Assembly: GCF_007859955.1 (NCBI RefSeq)
Contig: NZ_SJPR01000003.1
Location: forward strand, 248,001 to 312,000
DNA: 64,000 bases
From: Botrimarina colliarenosi
GTDB taxonomy: Bacteria > Planctomycetota > Planctomycetia > Pirellulales > Lacipirellulaceae
Direction: 5' to 3'
This document shows, in pieces, positions 50,110 to 60,044 of this stretch (its first letter is position 1; the number at the start of each line of letters is the position of its first letter). The notes beneath the pieces are model-generated. The model was not told where the DNA came from. It worked only from the letters and a program-made list of their open reading frames with translations, and ran no database searches. The position numbers were made by a program, and so were the translations under genes.

Positions 50110-53100
50110 ATGCCCCGTCCGCCGTCGCCCCGTGAAGAGGCTCGACCGAAGCGGCGCTGGCTGCTGTGGGGGCTGCTGATCGTGGGATTGCTAGCGGTGG
50201 CGGGGCCGACCCTGCTGAGTTTCACGCCGATCCCGCTGTCACTGATCGCCGGGGCGGTGCCGGCCGACGCGGGGCGGTTGGGCGCCCGCTCGACGAGCCT
50301 CTCGTGGATCGGGCCGGTTGCGGTGACGGGGATCGAACTCAGCGACCCGCAGGGGGCGGTCGTCTTCTCCGCCGATCGGGTCGAGCTCGCCGGCGGGCTC
50401 CTCGGTCTGCTGGGGGGCAAGTCGGCGCCGCTCAACGTGCGGGTCGAGAACGCCCGCGCCGACCTCGTCGTCACGCCGACAGGCACCAACTTCGACCCGC
50501 TGCTGCGCGCGCTCGAGGCGAAACGAGCCGAGGCCGCGACGCCGGATCCCGCGAACCCCGAGGCCGCCGCTGCGGGCGTGCAGCGCCCCCTCAATATCCA
50601 AGTTGTGAACGCCGCGGCGCGCGTCACCGATGGCGTCACCGGCGCGCAGTGGCTCGTCGAGGAGGTGAACGTCAACCTCGTCGACCCCGCGCTCGGCGTC
50701 GACTCGATCGAGCTCACCGCCGCCGGCAAGCTCTCCGCCGTCACGGCGCCCGGCGCGCCCGCGCCGCCACGTGGGGAGTTCAGTGTCCGCCTCGGCGAAG
50801 CAGCCGAAGGGGGACGCCTCGCGCGGGTGCAGGCAACCGCGGCGCCGCTGTCACTCGTCGAGCCGTATCTCAAGCGTATTGACCCTACAGCCGCGATCAC
50901 CGGTTGGGCCAGCATCGAAGGGGACGCCGCCTGGACCCCGCGTCCTGGCGCGACCCCCAGCAGTTCCCGTCCCGCCGACATCTTGCGTTCGCTCGCGGCG
51001 GGGGGCGTCCGCTCGACCGGGGCCGCCCAGCTGACCGACGTCGTCTTCCGCGGCGCGGCGACCGAAGGAGGCCCGATCCGACTCGCGTCGATCAACGGCC
51101 CTTGGCGACTCGCCGCCCAGGGAGATGGCGTCGCGATCCAGCAACTCGATCTAACGAGCGAAGTCGGCAGCCTCGCCCTCGTCGGCGCCGTGACGGCGGC
51201 CGAGGCCGAGCGCTGGGCCGCCGGCGTCCCCGTTGCGCCGCGCGATCTCCGGGCGGCGATGCGGATCGACCTCGAACGCCTCGCCGCCGTGGCGCCGCAA
51301 CTCGTTCGTCTGCAGCAAGACGCCCGCGTCGATTCAGGCCGCGTCGAAGCGACCGTCGTTGCGAAGGACGGGCGCGTCGCCGCGGCTTTGGCGACCGGCC
51401 CGCTGGCGGGCGTCGCCGGCGGACGCCGTGTCGAATGGCGCGAGCCGCTCGATGTCCGCGTCGCCGCGAGACAGAACGCACCCACCGCCGGCGTCGCCGG
51501 CTGGGCGCTCGAGTCGTTCAAGGCGGCCTCCACTTTCTTCCAGGCCGAGGCGGCGGGCGACGCGGCCCGTCTGGAGGGCCAAGCCAAGTTCGACCTCGAC
51601 CAATTGGCGCGGGAGCTGGCGCCGCTGGTCGACCTGGGCGAGACGCGTCTCGCCGGCAAAGGCAACGCCCGCTTCACGATCGACCGTGACGAGGCGGCCC
51701 GCCGCTGGCGCCTCGATAGCCGCGGCGCCGTGGAGGGGCTCTACGTCGGCGCCGCCGACGCGCCACTCGCCCGCGAACCAAACCTCAACTTCGTGGCGAA
51801 GCTCGCCGGATCGCTCGACACGCTGAGCGCCACGCCGGTCGGCAACATTGACCTGACGGCCGGTGACGATGTGCTTGCCGTGGCGCTCACGGACGCGGCC
51901 GGCGCCGCCGCCAAACCGTTCGAGCTGCGGCTGTCGGGCGACGCGGCGCGTTGGCTCCGTCGGGCGGCGGTCGCCTCGCCAAGCCTGCCGTCTCCGGAGC
52001 AGATCGGGCTGACAGGGACGGTCGAACTCTCGGGCGCGGGGTCGGCAGGCGCCGATGGGGGCGTCATCGACCGCTTCAACCTGGCGCTCACAGGTCTGGG
52101 GATCGACACGGCGACCCTCGCCGGGCCGCGCGTGCGATTCGGCAACGAACGGGTTGAGGCCAGCGGCGTCGCCGCTTGGAACAACCGGACCCGTGAGGTC
52201 AAGATTGCAGCGGGCAAGGTCATCACCAGCGTCGCCTCGGCGAACTTCCGTGACGTGCTGGTGTCGCTCGCCGACCCGGCCGCGTCGCGTGGCGAGTCGG
52301 CATACCGGGTCGACTTAACGCGGCTCGACGCCTGGCTTCCGCCCCGCGGCGGCCCGGCCCGCTACGCGGCTAGCGGCTTGGTGGAAGGAACCGCCCGGCT
52401 GCGGGGCGTTCCCGAGGGGCTGCAAATCGTCCTCAAAGCGGGCGCCCAACGGTTGATGTTGGTGGATCGAACGCCGACCCCCCCCGGGACCGGTTCCAAC
52501 AATTCGACGGGACCCAAGACAATCTGGTCCGAGCCACAGCTGACGCTCGACGCCGACGCGATGGTCACGACGATCGCCGCGCCAAACGGCCAGCCACCAA
52601 CCTACGCGCTGAACATCCGCGACGCCCGCGTGCAATCGGAGTCGATCAGCGGCTCGTTTGGCGGGCAGATCGCCGACGTCGCGGCCCTACGCGGTGTCGA
52701 GATGGGGGGGGGCGTCGACTACGACCTCGAGAAGATCACGCCGATGCTCTGGCCGCAGCTCGGTGACGGCGTGCGGCTGGTAGGACGCGATCGGGCGACC
52801 TTCCACATCGCGACGGACGAGACAGCGCCGGCGGGAGCGGCCCCGATCGGGCGGCTCAGCGCCCGCGTCGAGGCGCCGTGGCAGAGCGCCGACTTGTTCG
52901 GTCTGCCGGTCGGCGCGGGGCGACTTGCGGCGACGCTCCAGCGGGGGGTCGTCCAGGTCGATCCGCTCGACATCGCAATCGGCGGCGGCCGCCTGACCGC
53001 CACGGCCGCCGCGACGCTCGACCCACCCCCCTCTGCCTTGTCGCTGCAGCCAGGCCCGCTGGTGTCGAAAGTCGCGATGTCGCAGGAGGTGACCGAGCGC

Positions 53101-53724
53101 GTGCTGAAGTTCATCGCCCCGGTGCTGGCGGACGCGACGCGCATCGAGGGGCAGTTTTCGATGTCGCTGCGCGAGTTCGCCGTGCCGCTGGCCCCGCCCG
53201 CCGGCAGCCCACCGCAGGGACGCGCGGCGGGGGTGCTCGACATCCACCAAGTGCGGGTGATGCCCGGCCCGGCGGTGGCTGAATGGGTGGGGGCTGTCAA
53301 GCAGATCGCCGGCATGGCGCGCGACGGAGTCTCGGCGGTCGCCCAGCCGGGGGACTCGGTCTTGGTGGCGATCGACAACACGCCGGTCGAATTCGAGATG
53401 GTCAATGGCCGGGTCTACCACCGCGGCTTGCAGTTCTACGTCGGCGACGCCTTGGTGCAGTCGGCCGGTTCGGTTGGCGTCGATGAGTCGCTCGACCTCG
53501 TGCTCTCGGTGCCGATCCTCGACACGTGGATCGACCGCCGCCCGAAGTACCTCGGCGGCTTGCGCGGCCAAGTGCTGAAGATTCCGGTGCAGGGGACAAT
53601 GTCACGGCCGAAGATCAACCGCGACGCTTTCACCCAGATGTCGAGCCAACTGATCGAGAGCGCCGCGGCCGGCGCGATCGAAGGGGGGCTCAACAAGCTG
53701 TTTGAGAAGTTGCAAGGACGTTGA
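50110..53724 (+). CDS. AsmA-like giant envelope protein
   Basis: A 1204-residue protein with an N-terminal membrane helix (WLLWGLLIVGLLAVAGPTLL) and a very long beta-rich periplasmic part with repeated short strands, ending with a DUF3971/AsmA_2-like region (YHRGLQFYVGDALVQSAGSV, VLKIPVQGTMSRPKIN) and an amphipathic C-terminus. The type is that of AsmA/TamB/YhdP bridge proteins which move lipids to the outer membrane. ATG 50110 is the best start. Stop overlaps the next start (TGATG). A long reverse open frame here is only a GC shadow. Confidence 0.82.
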   Translation: MPRPPSPREEARPKRRWLLWGLLIVGLLAVAGPTLLSFTPIPLSLIAGAVPADAGRLGARSTSLSWIGPVAVTGIELSDPQGAVVFSADRVELAGGLLGLLGGKSAPLNVRVENARADLVVTPTGTNFDPLLRALEAKRAEAATPDPANPEAAAAGVQRPLNIQVVNAAARVTDGVTGAQWLVEEVNVNLVDPALGVDSIELTAAGKLSAVTAPGAPAPPRGEFSVRLGEAAEGGRLARVQATAAPLSLVEPYLKRIDPTAAITGWASIEGDAAWTPRPGATPSSSRPADILRSLAAGGVRSTGAAQLTDVVFRGAATEGGPIRLASINGPWRLAAQGDGVAIQQLDLTSEVGSLALVGAVTAAEAERWAAGVPVAPRDLRAAMRIDLERLAAVAPQLVRLQQDARVDSGRVEATVVAKDGRVAAALATGPLAGVAGGRRVEWREPLDVRVAARQNAPTAGVAGWALESFKAASTFFQAEAAGDAARLEGQAKFDLDQLARELAPLVDLGETRLAGKGNARFTIDRDEAARRWRLDSRGAVEGLYVGAADAPLAREPNLNFVAKLAGSLDTLSATPVGNIDLTAGDDVLAVALTDAAGAAAKPFELRLSGDAARWLRRAAVASPSLPSPEQIGLTGTVELSGAGSAGADGGVIDRFNLALTGLGIDTATLAGPRVRFGNERVEASGVAAWNNRTREVKIAAGKVITSVASANFRDVLVSLADPAASRGESAYRVDLTRLDAWLPPRGGPARYAASGLVEGTARLRGVPEGLQIVLKAGAQRLMLVDRTPTPPGTGSNNSTGPKTIWSEPQLTLDADAMVTTIAAPNGQPPTYALNIRDARVQSESISGSFGGQIADVAALRGVEMGGGVDYDLEKITPMLWPQLGDGVRLVGRDRATFHIATDETAPAGAAPIGRLSARVEAPWQSADLFGLPVGAGRLAATLQRGVVQVDPLDIAIGGGRLTATAAATLDPPPSALSLQPGPLVSKVAMSQEVTERVLKFIAPVLADATRIEGQFSMSLREFAVPLAPPAGSPPQGRAAGVLDIHQVRVMPGPAVAEWVGAVKQIAGMARDGVSAVAQPGDSVLVAIDNTPVEFEMVNGRVYHRGLQFYVGDALVQSAGSVGVDESLDLVLSVPILDTWIDRRPKYLGGLRGQVLKIPVQGTMSRPKINRDAFTQMSSQLIESAAAGAIEGGLNKLFEKLQGR

Positions 53725-55073
53725 TGGATAAGGGTACTGACAGCCTCGATGGCCATCGATGTCGCCTTCTATCGAAGCGGGGAGCAAACGGTGTGCTCCC
53801 TGGGTTCGTGTTCGCCCTATTCCTCACGGCCACGGCCCATGCCGAATGGCCCACGCCGCGTCCGCTTGATGAAGGCCGGCTCGCCGTGGCCGGGCTGCGG
53901 GTGGTTGAGTCGCGGCACGCAACGCTCGTCACCGACGCTGCGAGCTCGGCGGAGATCGACAACCTGCCGCGGCTGATCGACCTCGCGGCGCCGCAGTGGG
54001 GCGAACGCTTTGGCGTCGAAGAGGATCGCCTCAACACTTGGCGGCTCCGCGTCTACCTGATTGACGAAGAAGCCAAGTTCCGAGCGCTCGGCCTATGGCC
54101 CGACAAGAGTGGCGATTTTCAGCACGGGCTGTCGCTTGGCTACGAGGTGTGGGTCCGGCAGCAGGCGACCGACTACTACCGCCGTCATCTCTTGTTGCAT
54201 GAGGCGACGCACAGCTTCATGGCGACGCTGCTCGGCTCGTGCGGCCCCGGCTGGTACATGGAGGGGATGGCGGAGCTGTGTGGCACGCACGCTTGGGACC
54301 CGGCGACGCGGAAGCTTCGCCTCGCCGTGATTCCCGCCTCGCGCGACGCGGCGCCCGACTGGGGGCGGATCGGGCTGGTGCGGCAGGATGCCGACGCCGG
54401 CAAGGCGCTCTCGATCGAGGCCGTCATGCGGATCGACAACCGCATGGTGCTGTCGACCGAGTCGTACGCCTGGGTCTGGGCCCTCGACGGCTTTCTCGAC
54501 CACCACCCGGCTTACCAAGAACGGTTCCGCAAAGCGCCCGGCTGGGTGACGAGCGACGAGTTCGACCAAAGCTTCCGCAGCGTGTTCGCGAAGGACCGCC
54601 GCCGGCTCGACCAAGAGTGGCGGTTGTTCACAAAGACGCTCGACTACGGCCACGACCTCAAGCGCGAAGCGATCGACTTCCGCGGTGGCGCCCCCCTAGC
54701 CGCCGGCGGAAGCCGGCGGGTGAAGATCGCCGCCGACCGCGGCTGGCAATCAGCGGGCGTCGCGGTCAAAGCGGGCGAGCCGATCCACATCTCGGCTACC
54801 GGCCGCTACGTCATCGGCCACGAGCCGGACGGCGCACCCTGGCCCTGTGAGCCGAACGGGATCACGCTCGACTACCACGCCGGCCGGCCGCTTGGCGAGC
54901 TGCTAGCGACCGTCGACGCCGGCCCGGGCGCGTTCATCGAGCCAACCCCGATCGGCCTCGCCGCCGATTACACCCCCCCCGCGGCCGGGACGCTCTACCT
55001 GCGGGTGAATGACGCCCCGGACGCTCTGGCGGAGAATGAAGGGGAAGTGACTGCGGTCGTTACGGCCAGGTGA
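53724..55073 (+). CDS. Gluzincin-like secreted metallopeptidase
   Basis: A 449-residue exported protein. N-terminal signal (about residues 23-40, GVLPGFVFALFLTATAHA). HEATH at 159-163 with Glu180 or Glu184 in WYMEGMAEL is a gluzincin zinc site (HExxH, then E about 17-21 residues later). The C-terminal part (VAVKAGEPIHISATGRYVIG onwards) is a beta-sandwich like those of lectin-type or LecA-like domains. TGATG coupling to the AsmA-like gene suggests a joint role in the envelope (inference). Confidence 0.75.
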   Translation: MDKGTDSLDGHRCRLLSKRGANGVLPGFVFALFLTATAHAEWPTPRPLDEGRLAVAGLRVVESRHATLVTDAASSAEIDNLPRLIDLAAPQWGERFGVEEDRLNTWRLRVYLIDEEAKFRALGLWPDKSGDFQHGLSLGYEVWVRQQATDYYRRHLLLHEATHSFMATLLGSCGPGWYMEGMAELCGTHAWDPATRKLRLAVIPASRDAAPDWGRIGLVRQDADAGKALSIEAVMRIDNRMVLSTESYAWVWALDGFLDHHPAYQERFRKAPGWVTSDEFDQSFRSVFAKDRRRLDQEWRLFTKTLDYGHDLKREAIDFRGGAPLAAGGSRRVKIAADRGWQSAGVAVKAGEPIHISATGRYVIGHEPDGAPWPCEPNGITLDYHAGRPLGELLATVDAGPGAFIEPTPIGLAADYTPPAAGTLYLRVNDAPDALAENEGEVTAVVTAR

Positions 55074-55090
55074 TTGAAACCAGCCCCTTT

Positions 55091-55177
55091 TGCAGGAGGC
55101 GTCTCCGACGCCGATGACGCGCACCATGCCGCATTGGCCAGGATGCCGTCGTCGGCGTCGGAGTCGGCCTCCTTCAA
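55091..55177. repeat. Palindrome C4 (decayed)
   Basis: Arms AGGAGGCGTCTCCGACGCCG and CGGCGTCGGAGTCGGCCTCC, with more mismatches than C1-C3. Lies between the peptidase gene and glyA. Confidence 0.8.
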
Positions 55178-55303
55178 GTCGGTGGGGGCTGGGTTCTCGA
55201 CAATCGCCACCTGATCGCCGAGACTAAGGGCCTCCGGTGAGGCAGCGGTCGCCGCTTGCGGTTAGCTGTGCGACGCCCCCCCGGAAGAACCCGTGAGAGA
55301 CGC

Positions 55304-56590
55304 ATGAACTTCATTCAAGAGAACGACCCGGCCGTCTGGAACGCCATCTCCGCCGAGATCGAGCGGCAGCAAGACGGCCTGGAGATGATCGCCAGCGAGA
55401 ACTACACCAGCGCCGCGGTCCAGCAGGCGGTCGGCAGCGTGCTCACCAACAAGTACGCCGAGGGCTACCCCGGCCGGCGTTACTATGGCGGCTGTGAGCA
55501 CGTCGACGTGGTGGAGGACCTGGCCCGCGACCGCGCGAAGGAGCTGTTCGGCGCCGCCCTTAATGGAGATATCTACGCCAACGTCCAGCCGCACAGTGGT
55601 TCGCAAGCCAACGCGGCGGTCTACCTGGCCTTCGTTCAGCCGGGCGACACGATCCTGGGCCTTGACCTGGCGCACGGCGGGCACCTGACGCACGGCATGA
55701 AGCTCAACATGTCGGGCATGCTTTACAACTGCACGTCGTATGGCGTGCGGAAGGAAGACTGCCGGATCGACTTCGATCAGGTCGCCAAGCAGGCCCGCGA
55801 GCACAAGCCGAAGCTGATCATCGCCGGCGCCAGCGCCTACTCGCGCGAGATCCCGCACGGCAAGTTCCGTGAGATCGCCGACGAGGTCGGGGCGACGCTG
55901 TGGGTCGATATGGCCCACTACGCGGGCCTCGTGGCGGCGAAAGAGCACGATGACCCAGTAGCGGTTGCGGACGTGGTGACGACGACCACGCACAAAACGC
56001 TCCGCGGCCCGCGCGCGGGCCTAATCCTGTCGAAGAAAGAGCACGCCAAGGTGCTCAACAGCCGCGTCTTCCCGGGCGTGCAGGGCGGGCCGCTGATGCA
56101 CGTCGTGGCGGGCAAGGCGATCTGCTTCGGCGAGGCCCTCAAGCCGTCGTTCAAGCAGTACATCCAGCAAGTCAAACAGAACGCCAAGGTGCTGGCGGAG
56201 ACTCTCGTCGAAGGGGGCCTCAAGGTCGTTTCCGGCGGGACGGATAACCACCTGATGCTGCTCGACGTGACGCCGCTTGGCATCGGCGGTAAAACGGCCG
56301 AAGACGTCCTCGGCGCGTGCGGCGTCACGGTCAATATGAATATGATCCCGTTCGACGAGCGGAAGCCGATGGACCCATCGGGCATCCGTGTCGGGACGCC
56401 GGCGCTGACGACCCGCGGCATGGGCGTCGCCGAGATGCGCACCATCGGCGCCTGGATGCTGGAGTCGCTGAAGAACCCCACCGACGCCGCCGCCCACGAG
56501 CGGGTCCGCGGGCAGGTGCGTGAGCTCTGCAGCGGGTTCCCCGTGCCGGCGGCCGAGTTGAATGCGGAGCTTGAAGCGGTCGCCGGATAA
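55304..56590 (+). CDS. glyA: Serine hydroxymethyltransferase
   Basis: A 428-residue PLP enzyme exchanging serine and glycine with tetrahydrofolate. [42 protein letters not shown] and [15 protein letters not shown] (PLP Lys) are all present. ATG 55304 fits the family; upstream codons are not conserved. Supplies one-carbon units, in line with def/fmt formyl use but not linked to them. Confidence 0.96.
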   Translation: MNFIQENDPAVWNAISAEIERQQDGLEMIASENYTSAAVQQAVGSVLTNKYAEGYPGRRYYGGCEHVDVVEDLARDRAKELFGAALNGDIYANVQPHSGSQANAAVYLAFVQPGDTILGLDLAHGGHLTHGMKLNMSGMLYNCTSYGVRKEDCRIDFDQVAKQAREHKPKLIIAGASAYSREIPHGKFREIADEVGATLWVDMAHYAGLVAAKEHDDPVAVADVVTTTTHKTLRGPRAGLILSKKEHAKVLNSRVFPGVQGGPLMHVVAGKAICFGEALKPSFKQYIQQVKQNAKVLAETLVEGGLKVVSGGTDNHLMLLDVTPLGIGGKTAEDVLGACGVTVNMNMIPFDERKPMDPSGIRVGTPALTTRGMGVAEMRTIGAWMLESLKNPTDAAAHERVRGQVRELCSGFPVPAAELNAELEAVAG

Positions 56591-56692
56591 GCCATGGTGA
56601 GTTGAACGGCGGGACACGGAGCTGAGGACAGCTCGGCTCGCTGTTATTTCCCCCCCCCTCGTTCCCCGTCCCTAACCCCTCGCCCCTCTCCG

Positions 56693-57127
56693 ATGGCCCA
56701 CCGCGTTCTGATCGCTGATGACAACGAGCCGAACGTCGAGCTGCTCGAGGCGTACCTCGTTGGGTTGGACGTCGAGGTGGCGGTCGCCGTCGACGGGCAG
56801 GACACGCTCGACAAGGTCGCCGAGTTCAAGCCCCACGTGCTGCTCTTGGACGTGATGATGCCCAAGCTGAGCGGCTTTGAGGTCTGCCAGCGGCTGAAGG
56901 GCGACCCGGCAACCAGCGGCGTCATGGTCCTGATGGTCACCGCCCTCAACGAGTTGGGTGACATCGAGCGCGCCGTCGACGCCGGGACCGACGACTTCCT
57001 GTCGAAGCCTGTCAACAAGATCGAATTGGTCAAGCGCGTTGAGAATATGTTGAAGCTGTCGACCGTAACCGACGAGGTCGAGCGGCTCCGGCGCTACATT
57101 GAAGAGATGGAGCGACGCGAAGCGTAA
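56693..57127 (+). CDS. Stand-alone response regulator receiver
   Basis: A 144-residue CheY-like protein. Acidic pocket Asp9/Asp10, phospho-acceptor Asp53 (LLLDVMMPK), Thr83 and Lys105 (DFLSKPVNK) are intact. The last 25 residues form a charged helix (TVTDEVERLRRYIEEMERRE) with no output domain. It may act by protein contact. No histidine kinase nearby. Planctomycetes often have such receivers beside glyA-type housekeeping genes (uncertain). Confidence 0.9.
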   Translation: MAHRVLIADDNEPNVELLEAYLVGLDVEVAVAVDGQDTLDKVAEFKPHVLLLDVMMPKLSGFEVCQRLKGDPATSGVMVLMVTALNELGDIERAVDAGTDDFLSKPVNKIELVKRVENMLKLSTVTDEVERLRRYIEEMERREA

Positions 57128-57169
57128 CGCGTCCCCCACGGCTTGGGGCGTCTCACGAAAGGAACTTCC

Positions 57170-58990
57170 ATGCGTCTGTTGCGGGCGACGCCCCTGCTGG
57201 CCCTCGGTCTCTTGGTGGGGACTCTCTCTTCACAAGTCGCCGCCGCCCCGGGCGAGGCGGAAGTCGCCGAGCTTATCGAGCAGCTCGGGCACCCGCTCTA
57301 TGAAGAGCGTCTCGACGCGCAGCGGCGGCTGACCGCTCGCGGGCTCGAAGCGTTCGACGCGTTGCGCGACGCCCAGGACGACCCCGACCCGGAGGTCGCG
57401 GACGCGAGCCGCCGACTGCTGGCGGACCTGACGTCCCATTGGGCCCGCCGCAGCGATCCGCCGCAGGTCCGTCAATGGCTGGCGGCGTACAACACCGGCC
57501 TCGCGGGCCGCGAGCTTGATGTCATCGAGGCGCTCGCTTCGATGGAGGGCGTCGACGCGATCCCCGCCTTGGCGAGGATCGCCCGCTTCGAGCCCTCCGA
57601 CCTAGCCGCCCGCGAGGCGGCCCGCGCCCTGCTAGTGGCGCCCGAGTTCGGCGTCGACGCCCGGCGCCAGAACGCCGTGAGCGAAGCCGTACGCAGCCTG
57701 ATCGACGAGTATGGACCCGGCCGCCGACCTGCGTCGGATTGGATCGCCCTCGCGGCGGAGGAAGCTGCTGGAAGCGATCCGCCGCCCGCCGCCTGGCGTC
57801 GCCACGCCGAGTCGCAGCGGGCGCTGCTCGACACCGGGTCCGAAGAAACGAGCGAAGAGATCGTCGCGACGCTCGGCTGGCGTTGGTTGCGGTCGGCTCT
57901 GTTGAGCGGCGCCGAGGCCGACGCCGCGGCCGCCGCCGAGCTGCTGGTGACGTTTGACGAGGACGAAGCGGCCGGCCGTCTCGCACGGGCTATCCGCTGG
58001 GCGGCCGAGGCGGGGCGGTGGTCGGTCGTCGATCAGTTGACGACCACTTACGCCGATCGGCTGCTAGGCAAGCAGGGGCTGTACGTGCTCGCCGATGCGG
58101 CCCTGCGACGCGGCGATCAAGACGCGGCCGACCGCCTCGCGGCCGAAGCCCTCGCCGCCCCTCCGAGCGACACCGACACCTCGGTCGAGGACGTGCTGCT
58201 CGGGCCGCGTGTGCTGGTCGCCCGTCAACTCTACGAAGCGGGCCGCACCGAGTGGGCGATTGCCGAGTACCGAGCGGCGGCCCAATCCGACGACCCGCTC
58301 GACGGCCGAGCCGCCGTTGCGGCGTGGCGGCTAGCGAACCTGCTGTTCGACGCCGAACGGTACGAAGAGGCCGCCGCGGCGCTCCAGCCAATTGCCGCCG
58401 CGATCGAGCGGTCGCGGCCGTCGCGCGACGAGTATGACAACCTGCCACAAGAGGACCGACAGTTGCTGCCCGGCTCCGGCCAACTCCTCGCCCGGCAACG
58501 GTTCTCCGCCGCTTTGGCTTACCGACAGGTCGGCGACCGTGAGGAAGAGATGAAGGCGCTACGACGGGCGATCAGCGCCGACCCGCGCGACGCCGACGTG
58601 CTGATCGCGATGCACCGCGTCCAAGACGCTCCCCCCGAGTTTGTCGAGAAAGCAAAGCAACTGATCGACGCCCGCCGCCGTGACTACGAACGCGACGTCT
58701 GGGAAGACCCCGACGAGGCGGACGGCTACAACCAGTGGGCGTGGCTTGTGAGCAACACCTACGGCGACTTCGACAAGGCGGTGCGTTACTCGCGACGGTC
58801 GCTGGAGATCGAGCCCGAGACCGCCGGCTACCTCGACACGCTGGGGCGTTGCCTCTTCTCCGCGGGACGCGTTGAAGAAGCCATCGAGGTCCAGCGCCGC
58901 GCGGTCGAACTCGAGCCACGGATGCTCGTGCTGCAGCGTCAGCTTGCCGAGTTCGAATTCACGTTAGCGACAAAAGAGGGGGGAGAGTGA
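57170..58990 (+). CDS. Secreted TPR-repeat protein
   Basis: A 606-residue exported protein. Signal peptide (MRLLRATPLLALGLLVGT...AAA), an N-terminal helical HEAT-like part (residues 30-150) and several TPR-like helices in the second half, best in YNQWAWLVSNTYGDFDKAVR and GYLDTLGRCLFSAGRVEEAI. GAAAGGA-type ribosome site before ATG 57170. The following hydrolase overlaps its stop (GTGA). Binding partner unknown. Confidence 0.8.
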   Translation: MRLLRATPLLALGLLVGTLSSQVAAAPGEAEVAELIEQLGHPLYEERLDAQRRLTARGLEAFDALRDAQDDPDPEVADASRRLLADLTSHWARRSDPPQVRQWLAAYNTGLAGRELDVIEALASMEGVDAIPALARIARFEPSDLAAREAARALLVAPEFGVDARRQNAVSEAVRSLIDEYGPGRRPASDWIALAAEEAAGSDPPPAAWRRHAESQRALLDTGSEETSEEIVATLGWRWLRSALLSGAEADAAAAAELLVTFDEDEAAGRLARAIRWAAEAGRWSVVDQLTTTYADRLLGKQGLYVLADAALRRGDQDAADRLAAEALAAPPSDTDTSVEDVLLGPRVLVARQLYEAGRTEWAIAEYRAAAQSDDPLDGRAAVAAWRLANLLFDAERYEEAAAALQPIAAAIERSRPSRDEYDNLPQEDRQLLPGSGQLLARQRFSAALAYRQVGDREEEMKALRRAISADPRDADVLIAMHRVQDAPPEFVEKAKQLIDARRRDYERDVWEDPDEADGYNQWAWLVSNTYGDFDKAVRYSRRSLEIEPETAGYLDTLGRCLFSAGRVEEAIEVQRRAVELEPRMLVLQRQLAEFEFTLATKEGGE

Positions 58991-59802
58991 CTGCGAAGCT
59001 TGAGATCGGCGGCGCCCGAATCGCGTTTGAAGACACCGGCTCGCCCCGCAGCGGGGCGGCAACGTTGTTGCTTGTCCATGGGTTTCCGCTTTCGCACGCG
59101 ATGTGGCGACGGCAGATCGAAAGCCTGGCAGGCGAGTGCCGTGTCGTCGCGCCCGACCTTCGGGGATACGGCGACACGCCGCTCGGCGACTGGCCCGTGG
59201 AGGGAGAACCGCCACGGCTAGATCGCTACGCCGAGGACCTGGCGGCCTTGATCGAGCACCTGAAGTCGGACGGGCCGGTGGTGCTGGTCGGCTTCTCGAT
59301 GGGGGGCTACATCGCGTTGGCGATGGAGCGGAATCACGCGGCGGCGTACGACGCCCTGGTGCTGATGGACACCCGCGCCGCGGCCGATGACGAAACGGCC
59401 CGCGCGACGCGGCATAAGATGGCCGACAACGTCGGCGAGTGGGGCGCCGGCCGCGTGGCGGAGCTGATGCGCCCAAAACTCTTCGCCAACGAAACGCCCG
59501 AGGCGATTGTCCAAGAGACCGTCGCCTTGATCGCCGCAACCGACCCGGCGGCGATCGCCGCGTCGCAACGGGCGATGGCGGCCCGGCCCGACTCGACGCC
59601 GCTGTTGGCCTCGATCACCAAGCCGACGCTGGTCGTGGTGGGCGAGCACGACGCGCTCAGCCCGCCGGCCGAAATGCGCCAAATCGCCGACGCTATTCCG
59701 AGCGCGAGGTTTGTCGAGATCGCTGGCGCCGGGCACATGGCCCCGGTCGAACGGCCAGAGGCCGTGAACGCCGCGCTGGCGGAGTTCGCACAATCGCTAT
59801 AA
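58987..59802 (+). CDS. Alpha/beta-hydrolase
   Basis: A 271-residue enzyme. Oxyanion region LLVHGFPLSHAMW, nucleophile elbow GFSMGG, Asp in VVGEHDALSPP and His in GAGHMAP form a complete triad of the epoxide hydrolase/esterase type. GTG 58987 overlaps the TPR stop codon, giving translational coupling. No signal peptide. Substrate unknown. Confidence 0.88.
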   Translation: MTAKLEIGGARIAFEDTGSPRSGAATLLLVHGFPLSHAMWRRQIESLAGECRVVAPDLRGYGDTPLGDWPVEGEPPRLDRYAEDLAALIEHLKSDGPVVLVGFSMGGYIALAMERNHAAAYDALVLMDTRAAADDETARATRHKMADNVGEWGAGRVAELMRPKLFANETPEAIVQETVALIAATDPAAIAASQRAMAARPDSTPLLASITKPTLVVVGEHDALSPPAEMRQIADAIPSARFVEIAGAGHMAPVERPEAVNAALAEFAQSL

Positions 59803-59803
59803 A

Positions 59804-59878
59804 CGGCGAGCCGGGCGACGTCAGTCCCCGGAGGAACCCGGGTACCCGCTGCCCTCCTGGGACTGACGTCGCCCGGCT
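59804..59878. repeat. Palindrome D3
   Basis: Arms GAGCCGGGCGACGTCAGTCC and GGACTGACGTCGCCCGGCTC with centre ACCCGGGTACCCGCTG. Begins two bases after the hydrolase stop codon. Confidence 0.88.
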
Positions 59879-60044
59879 CTCTGGCGGCTGGTTGGCAGGA
59901 TTGTTTGCCAGGCCCGCTGTCCCGGCGCATACTGCTGGAACGTCCTTTCACCCTTTCTGCAGCACCTTCCGCTCCGCCTCGTGAACTGAACGGCCCCGCC
60001 GCTTCACCTCTTCTTCTGTTCACGTTTTTATTGCCGGAGTTTCT

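Noticed and set aside
50016..51677. Long minus-strand open frame opposite the AsmA-like gene
   Set aside because: Ser/Arg/Ala-rich composition without domains; explained as GC-rich shadow of the plus-strand AsmA-like protein.
56619..56634. Small hairpin GAGCTG AGGA CAGCTC after glyA as terminator
   Set aside because: Only six base pairs and no adjacent T-run.
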